Positions 20,102-26,166 of a stretch of DNA of 26,166 bases are shown in pieces; the first letter of the stretch is position 1; every line of letters begins with the position of its first letter. The DNA is taken from positions 1 through 26,166 of the forward strand of contig CAICTM010001595.1 in assembly GCA_903772945.1 (NCBI GenBank), given 5' to 3'. The translations under genes were made by a program, and so were the position numbers. Source of the stretch: Seminavis robusta. Lineage: Eukaryota > Bacillariophyta > Bacillariophyceae > Naviculales > Naviculaceae. A model generated the notes under the pieces. It searched no databases. It was not told the DNA's origin and was given only the letters and a program-made list of their open reading frames with translations.

Positions 20102-20303
20102 CAAAGTCGCATGCAAAGTCGCGTGAAAAGCCGCATGAGAGTCACATGGAAGTCGCATGCAACTTTCCACGTGACTTTGAAAGTCGTTCCAAGTCGTTGC
20201 ATAACAACACGATAAAGTCGCGTGGTCGCTGAAAGCCGTTCGGAAAGTGGTGTCAAAGTCGCATGGGACTTTCCAAACGACTTTCAGGATCCCATGCGAC
20301 TTT
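20102..20303. repeat. AAGTCGCATG repeat field with inverted arms
   Basis: About 200 bp is built from variants of an 11-12-bp word (AAAGTCGCATGC, AAAGTCGCGTG, AAGCCGCATG, AGAGTCACATGG and others), followed by the inverse word (CATGCGACTTT). A perfect 13-bp inverted repeat, AAAGTCGCATGGG at 20255-20267 and CCCATGCGACTTT at 20291-20303, closes the field. Open frames across it are artefacts of the repeat. Confidence 0.8.
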
Positions 20304-20341
20304 CACGATACCTTTTTGAAGCTGGACCAAATCCGGGACTC

Positions 20342-20762
20342 ACAGTCGTATGAAGAGGCCTTCCTGGAAGTGCTCGTTAGTTTGAGGTCTTCTGGTTTTC
20401 AAATCGCGATTGGCAAATGCATTGTAGAGAAGCTCCGCTCCCGATCCTGGTGCCCATCACACGTCATGAGAGGGAAGTTCGGTAACCTTGATGAAGGTGT
20501 CACGGACTTCTTTGCTACTCTTGTTGACCGAGCGAATGAAGAACCCAGGGAGACTAATGTACTTTGACCATTTCTCGGACTTTCTCTGAAGTACCCATAC
20601 AAGAGGCGACGTCCTGAAGGAAGGATATAGGATGCAAACAACCATCTTCTACTATGAGCGTCATGATCTCTTTGGCTTCATCCTTTGTAGCGCCAATGTA
20701 GAGGAACTCTAGGGTCTTGTTGTCTCCTTCGAGGTTAAGGCCATGGGAGACAAAGGGCCCAG
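20342..20762 (-). pseudogene. Possible decayed coding fragment of unknown family
   Basis: Directly downstream of the Crinkler-like nuclease stop, the minus strand keeps open frames that read protein-like. One gives NLEGDNKTLEFLYIGATKDE and IVEDGCLHPISFLQDVASCM and stops near 20570. An overlapping frame then gives EKWSKYISLPGFFIRSVNKS and KEVRDTFIKVTELPSH, a stop near 20457, and LLYNAFANRDLKTRR. The handover of frames looks like a broken gene, but I recognise no family. A plus-strand frame across the same bases (20247-20567) is almost as open, so the strand is uncertain. Confidence 0.3.
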
Positions 20763-22635
20763 TTAGCTTTGATCAGTTTCCAACAGTTCTCTCCACTTGT
20801 TGGGTGTCCAATGCATCCCCGAAATACCATAGAACTCTTGAATATCTGTTTCTCCTGAGATGACCCAACCTTTCCTGGTTGCTTCCGTTTGTGGCGCCAG
20901 TCCCTTCATCACATAACTAAGGGAGATGTCACTGTCCGTACCCTGTGCTGCATTATGTTTGCCTTCTTTGCACTGGTATCCATAGACACGCGTGATATTC
21001 TTTCTTGCTGAATAAATGACGAAAACGTCATATGCACATAGGCAAAAAAACTCGCATCTGTGGGATAGAAGATTGATATGGTTGACTCCGATGGCACTTT
21101 GAAGCCACTCTTCAGATCACTCCAGTTCTCACACCTGTCCAAACATTTTGACTTTTCATGGGGGCGGATTGTACTCTACCACAGGAACTTCGTTTGGGCG
21201 AAATGTAAATGGGAGAGTTCTTGGAAGCCAACTGCCAGTTACGCACCTTGCAATCAAAAATAGAACAAAGAGGCATTCCCAGGCATCACCAGAAGCAGCT
21301 TTCGATGTGAGTACTTGATGGCAAAGTTCGGCCATACTTGACTTCAATTCACTGTAATCGCCTTCAAGATCCAGCTCCTGAAACACAAATCGCAAATGGT
21401 ATGGAGCCCACCGAATCTTTCTAATCTCTCCATCTGTGTGGCTTGCATCTATCAATGCATGCAACAAGCTGGGCATGCCCCTCAAGTTACCATCGATCAA
21501 TGACCTCAAAACTGCAAGGAATGCAGAACTTTGTGTGCCAGGGGATGATTCTGTGTTGAGCTTGGTCATGGCAGTATTCTTCTTCACACCTGCTGCTTTG
21601 ACAGATTTGTTGCTCTGGTCGTAAAGGAGCCCAGGCATCAAGCCATAGTAAACAGCTTCTCTGGCTCCTGTCAAATTGGCTTTCAGGTTTCTTGCGTCTC
21701 GCAGATTATCAATGAGGGGCAATTCTTGCAAAATAACATCGCGCTCACTGGCTTCAGAAGGGTCCAAGTAATTCCCAAACTTCTGCAGAGTTGACACAAC
21801 ATGAGAGGAGAAAACGAAAAAACAACCCCTCGGAGTTATGAAATTCCCCTTGATAAACCTTGCAAACTGAGTGACACTCTTGGACTTCGTCTCAGAACTC
21901 AAAGGCGTGAGATTATTCAGTTCATCCAAGATAAGCAGTGCGGGGGTATCCCCAAGCCACTTCTCAATATCAGCTTCCGGCACATACTCTCTTCTTTTGC
22001 AGAAATCCAAGAAGTCGTCTGGTTCAGGTTCGTCGGGCCTGTCCTTGAGGGCTACAAAGGCAATTCTGATCAGCAGTGCTTGAACTGGATCTTCATACTC
22101 ATGAGGCTCAATTTCCGAAAAATCACTGAATGTAGCAAAGATAACTTTGAATGGACGTTGCTTGTAGACGAAGTTCATATCAGCAATTTCGTAGAGGGCT
22201 CGAGTCTTGCCTCCACGACTGCAACGAGAGATTGCCAAGGGGGCGACCCGTCTTAGCTTGTCGGTTAATGCCATTTGCACTTCAATTTCATGCTTGGCGT
22301 TCTCCACCCAGTCTCTCTGACAAATGAAGCCTGGTGCATCCCCTTTCACCTTAAACGGCTTTATCTCTATTGCCTTGACCAAAGTGTCCAATTGAAGCTT
22401 GGGCCTCTTTTTTTGTGGCTGATCCTCTTCTCCCTGCTCTTGCTCTAATGTACATGTGAGAAGACGAGAGTAAGAAACTGAGGTCGAGCAAAAGAAAAAA
22501 TGCTACGGTGCGAGACCATTTGAGATAAACTTACCATCGTCCATTTCAATAGTGTCATGTTGTTCCAGCTGCTGGTGTGGCTGAAGGAATTGCTGTAGCT
22601 GCGCATCTCCCAAAGTGTATTGTCCGCCATCCTCA
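20763..22635 (-). pseudogene. Crinkler/RHS-type P-loop NTPase plus PD-(D/E)XK nuclease, broken
   Basis: Partial exon 1 (22635-22535) joins exon 2 (from 22444) across a 90-bp GT-AG intron, giving a Gln-rich stretch, then EQEQGEEDQPQKKRPKLQLD with a KKRPK nuclear-import-like motif. A P-loop NTPase follows: Walker A ISRCSRGGKTR (near 22200-22235) and Walker B ALLILDELNNL (near 21909-21945). After two frame changes comes a nuclease-like domain: WSDLKSGFKVP, FYPTDASF, AYDVFVIY, VYGYQCKEGK (20958-20987) and WTPNKWRELL before the stop at 20763. D in AYDV and Q-x-K in YQCK fit the PD-(D/E)XK fold of the CRN/RHS effector superfamily. Breaks: one extra C in a C5 tract (near 21160), one missing T in a T7 tract (near 21050), and loss of the true 5' end at the LTR edge (22636). 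No in-frame ATG remains upstream. I infer a dead gene, once roughly 600 residues or more. Confidence 0.75.
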
Positions 22636-23107
22636 TGCAATACACGGCTCTTAGCCTTATTCGCGACTCGATCCTAGATAGGGTTTGAGTTCGACTCATG
22701 ACGTAGTCCTTCACGAATAGTCATTGAGACATGGTTCTCATGACTGCTAGTCATACTAGGTTGTCGATGAAACATCGCTCTAGATATTTGGCCGGCGTGG
22801 AAAGCTTCCACGCTACTAGACAGCTACTAGCTGAAGTTTCCACGTGTTCCGGAAATGGACCGTGGAGTACGCAGAGTTATTGCCATAACCTACGATATCA
22901 CACTTCGAGGCCTCCCGCGGGAGACCAACTTCAATGAGCTTCACAACGATCTCTCTCATGGATTAGTTTTCGTAGCTTTCTAATCTCTCATAACTTTCAT
23001 TCTCTCAAACTCAAAACACTCGAATGATCTTTACACTAGCTTTTAGCGTAGTGCATTTTGTTAACAAACACAATAGCTTTCAGCTACCCTCAACCTATTC
23101 CTTCACC
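22636..23107 (+). mobile_element. 5' LTR and leader of Ty3/gypsy-like copy 2
   Basis: This aligns with the inverse of 666-1141. It begins TGCAATACACGG, runs through CCGCGGGAG near 22915-22923, and ends with the TTTTGTTAACAAACACAA block before the Gag start codon. Its left edge abuts the truncated exon 1 of the Crinkler-like gene. The boundary between LTR and leader, and the primer-binding site, were not resolved. Confidence 0.7.
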
Positions 23108-24420
23108 ATGAAGATTGCTCAAGGAAAGCATGCGTTCACCAACTTCGAGAAACAGTTGCGTGACAAACCCATTCTTCCTCTCGTGGACAACGACGAAGAC
23201 GCCGAGATCGACGATTCTCGTGCAACCACCTACAAACTTCGCACCGTTCCTGCAGATGCAAACAGTGCAAATACACCTTCAAGGTACCATCATCAATGGT
23301 TCCAACATTCCACGTCAGACCATCAAGTGGCTACGAATATGGAGAAGGTCTTCGTTGGACTCAACCTTGCCAATGCCGACGACAAACATCGCCTTCTAAG
23401 GAGATGACTTCCAGCTCTGCGAAGAGTGCCTACGAAGCTGGTGTGCAGGCCATCGTGCCGTGCGTCATACGCCCTACGACAAATTGCTGTGAACGAATTC
23501 CTCCACGCGATGTGACTTCTGGAGAAACCGAAGTTGCCTTCCAGGCTCGTGTCCAAGCCGCATGGGACGGTGCAGCGGAACCGCTCTAAGCGATGCTGAC
23601 ATCACCTTTGGAATCAACGCGGTTATCGAAGCAGCCTGCCCTTACAAGGCTCTCGAAAAACAGAAACGCTTCATGCGTCGCAAGATGCGTAAGCCTAGCG
23701 AAATGACAACTCGCGCCTACATCAACAACCTCACTCGGATGAATCCGATGAGCTTCCACGTTTGCCACCTTTCGGTGCAATCAACAGTTGACCAGGACGA
23801 ATTCATCGAATCATCTGTCATGGCATTCCTCGTTCCTGGATGTGCAAGATGGACGAACACGACTTCGATCCTTTCACTGCCGAGATGAAGCGCTCATTGG
23901 ATTCTGTGAGCGCATGGAATCCGCTGAAGACTTTGACAAAGGCAGTGATGCCAAGCAATTTCCTTCGAAGAAGAACAACAGCAAGAAGTACAAGTCTACT
24001 CGCAACAACGACCATTTTCCAAGAGCGAAGAAAAGTGGTGTGATTACCACGAGTCCAGCACTCACAATACTGCTGATTGCATGACTCTGAAGAAACTCAA
24101 AGCCAAGTCCCTCGTCTGACAACGATAGCAACCAGCGTACAACAAGAACAAGACTTGGAAACGTAAGTCGACGACGCCAAGTCCTACACAAAGAAGGAAC
24201 TTTCTGTCTTTATGAAGAAAGTTCCAACGGCGGTCAAGGCGGATCGCAGAAGAAAAGCGAATGCAACCATGTTGCCAACGCAAGTCGGACGACTCTGACA
24301 ACGAGGATGACTCCTCTGTCGGGTCCCTCAACATGATGGAAAGAAAATGGCTGCAGTCGACAAGGCTCTTGCCGACTTCGACTTCAATCATTCGGATGGA
24401 GAGATCTCCGTCTGAGGATT
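23108..24420 (+). pseudogene. Ty3/gypsy-like gag remnant, copy 2
   Basis: Gag forms the particle core of the element. The ATG at 23108 opens MKIAQGKHAFTNFEKQLRDK and continues as AEIDDSRATTYKLR; a base is missing near 23268 compared with copy 1. Later parts are spread over all three frames: MEKVFVGLNLANADDKH, MTSSSAKSAYEAGVQA, INAVIEAACPYKALEKQKRF, PSEMTTRAYINNLTRMN and KMDEHDFDPFTAEMK. A zinc-knuckle-like box CDYHESSTHNTADC (24039-24080, pattern C-x2-H-x4-H-x4-C) stands near the C-terminus, as expected of a nucleic-acid-binding Gag tail. Multiple frameshifts show that it is not functional. Confidence 0.8.
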
Positions 24421-24639
24421 AGGCCAGGATGATGATTCAACGGAACCATGTTCCGATTTCTCATCTAAGTGATGAAGATATTCACTAACTAGTAACAAGA
24501 ATTGTTTGCAACTGATGAAGTCACGGCAAATTAGATAATTGCCTAGAAACTGCTCAACTAGATTCTGACGATCTATCCAGATTGTTAACCTCGTCCGTGG
24601 CCAACCACCTCGTCAACGTCGCAAAACAAGAGACCCAAA

Positions 24640-25210
24640 ACTATCGTCTATGTTAGTTTAACAGACGAAAAAAGGGAAACAAAAACCCGTCAACTCCGTT
24701 GCTTACTGGATACAGAAGCATCGGAACTGATTACCCAAATTATTAAGAGATTAAGCATGAAGAATCATGGGGCGTCCAAACACTATGGACTACCCCTGTA
24801 AAGGAATTAAACCCCAGCACGAAGTGTAAGGCTCACTTGATTCCTGAGTTCCACGTGATAGAATTATCGAATGGAACTTGCACGCCACCAAGAACTTGGG
24901 GGCGTATGACATGATCATAGGTCGAGACATTCTCTCCGATCTAAGAATCAAGTTCAATGATCTACGTGTCAGCGACAGTACAGATGTCTCAGAAGATTCT
25001 TGACGCGAAATACGAACAACCTGACTTAAGGCAGATATGCCAGAGTCAAAACCAGGTAAATAAGGAAGAGCAGGAACCACTTCATGCTTATTAACCAAGT
25101 GCTCCGACCGATTCGAAGGTACTTTAGGAAAGCGACAAATGGACGACTACAGACGTAGAACTTCGTCCTGACGCTAAACCCTATCACGCTATGTATATTG
25201 AATTACTTAT
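24640..25210 (+). pseudogene. Retropepsin and pre-RT remnant of Ty3/gypsy copy 2
   Basis: The frame reading RCLLDTEASELIT (24696-24735) is the aspartic-protease active site, with Glu (24715-24717) where the family has Gly in DTG. About 170 bases on comes the second protease signature, AYDMIIGRDILSDLRIKF, preceded by stops and frame changes. Then follow AKYEQ, an LFDGTLG-like remnant (RFEGTLG), and TTDVELRPDAKPYHAMY (about 25145-25198), which is the segment that leads into reverse transcriptase in Ty3/gypsy elements. Homology ends there: no RT, RNase H, integrase or 3' LTR is seen, so the copy is 3'-truncated or interrupted. Confidence 0.75.
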
Positions 25211-26166
25211 TTAGGTTAACACCTATTGGGTCCGGAGGACCTTTTTCTACGCTGGCAATAGTTGAGCCCGAGGGCCCAAATAGCTGAGTCGTATACCATT
25301 GATGAATTGCACGATAGGAAGATTCACGGTGCACACCAAGCATCAACACTGAAGGAGGATATGCCTCATAGTAGCACGGCTACTATCCTATAGTCTCACC
25401 GCCGTTCACCTCCGCCCATGAACAAGGGGCAGGTCCTACAGCTCTACTTACAACGGAAGTGTGCATCTTCCCATAATGACCTGGAGCGCGGTGGCCTAGC
25501 CAGGATTTAACCATTAGAAGGGCGCTGATCACAACAGTCATCATCGATCACCTCCACCACAGGTGGTCTGAGTGATCAGGTCCATGCTGTGGCCATTGCT
25601 TGCCTTGTCGTGCAGGGAAAGATGCCAGCAGATCCATAGGCGGTGGCGCACCTAAGACTGGACCATGTCAGGGTATGACCTATCCAGTGGGCGAAAAATG
25701 TCAGGCAGAAGCGACAAAAGCCATGCGAAGGGCCAAGTGACGCACTGGCAGACAGTGGCTCCAAAAGGGGAGGCACAGTGTCTGTTGGGGCGGTGTGGAC
25801 TGTGGGAGGGGTTGTGGGGTGGATGTTGGAGGGGTGGTTTGGGCTGTAGATGGTATGATGCTGGAGGGAGGAGGGTAGGGTGTGTTTGCTGGGAGGCATG
25901 ATGATTGGTGGATGGAAGGTTGTTGTATCGTGTATGTTGACTGTCGGGTCGTGCTGCAACTCAAGCACAGGATTGCTTGTGAGGTGGAGAGGAGATTAAT
26001 TCGAGAATCTATTCAAGGAGGCAAATGCTCTGGGGCACTGGCAATCAGGTATGGATCAAAGCTGTGGGGTGGATGGCCACTGTTCAGAGGCTGGGTCCAC
26101 AATCTAGTACAGTTACCACAAATGCAAAAGGAAGGGATCAAAGCCAAAGGCTGAAAGGGATTTCCT
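25211..26166. other. Unassigned right end, G-rich tract, no gene recognised
   Basis: Nothing here can be assigned. A GATCAC/GTGATC inverted repeat with an inner CACC/GGTG stem lies at about 25547-25578. The tract 25796-25885 is strongly G-biased on the plus strand, with several runs of 3-4 G. It makes the minus-strand frame at 25576-25968 Pro/Thr-rich by composition. A plus-strand fragment near 25685-25720 reads IQWAKNVRQKRQKPCEG, faintly like the WSKNVQEERD block of the remnant at 2013-2841, but stops interrupt it. Confidence 0.4.

Noticed and set aside
20247..20567. 106-codon plus-strand frame
   Set aside because: Its first third is translated AAGTCGC repeat. The rest is opposite an at least equally protein-like minus-strand reading, so it is not listed as a gene.
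25486..25535. tRNA-like words (GGTGGCCTAGCC and, on the other strand, GGTTAAATCC)
   Set aside because: No consistent acceptor, anticodon and T-arm pairing could be drawn on either strand.
25576..25968. 130-codon Pro/Thr-rich minus-strand frame
   Set aside because: Explained by the G-rich tract on the plus strand; no start context or domain support.

Overview
The window looks like nuclear DNA of a diatom (a photosynthetic stramenopile, probably a pennate species; this is inference). The clearest evidence is a plastid-type glutamate-1-semialdehyde aminotransferase whose N-terminus is a bipartite diatom targeting sequence with the ASAF cleavage motif. Supporting evidence is the short GT-AG introns (about 60-130 bp), densely packed genes on both strands, a Ser/Asn-rich single-pass membrane protein, and Ty3/gypsy-like retroelement remnants. 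All exon structures were worked out by hand from splice sites and frame continuity.

Layout. 1-1141 is the 5' end of a decayed Ty3/gypsy element on the minus strand (gag remnant plus LTR/leader). 2013-2841 is a frameshifted remnant that resembles a repetitive diatom recombinase-like protein. 3067-4560 (+) is OGG1, an 8-oxoguanine DNA glycosylase with an organelle-type presequence. 5403-6539 (-) is an unknown single-pass membrane protein. 8091-11789 (-) is a nine-exon gene for a type II membrane protein with seven kringle domains; the spliced exons sum to exactly 1001 codons plus stop. 12841-14344 (+) is the plastid GSA aminotransferase. 14582-17757 (-) is a three-exon gene for a type II membrane protein with an SGNH-hydrolase-like domain.

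17758-20340 is gene-poor and rich in structure: a 19-bp-stem hairpin, a 256-bp MITE-like element with perfect 10-bp terminal inverted repeats and an internal 15-bp tandem array, an unassigned open frame (19143-19497, -), an AT-rich minisatellite, two foldbacks and an AAGTCGC repeat field. 20763-22635 (-) is a broken Crinkler/RHS-type gene: P-loop NTPase followed by a PD-(D/E)XK nuclease, with two homopolymer frameshifts, whose 5' end is cut off exactly where the LTR of a second Ty3/gypsy copy begins. That second copy (22636 to about 25210, +) is of the same family as the one at the left edge but in the opposite orientation. The last kilobase holds nothing I can assign.

The intact genes do not form a pathway. 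GSA feeds tetrapyrrole (chlorophyll and haem) synthesis in the plastid, OGG1 repairs oxidised guanine, possibly also in an organelle, and the kringle and SGNH proteins are probably membrane-anchored with lumenal or extracellular domains. The edges are a transposon graveyard: divergent copies of one retroelement family flank about 21.5 kb of genic DNA.
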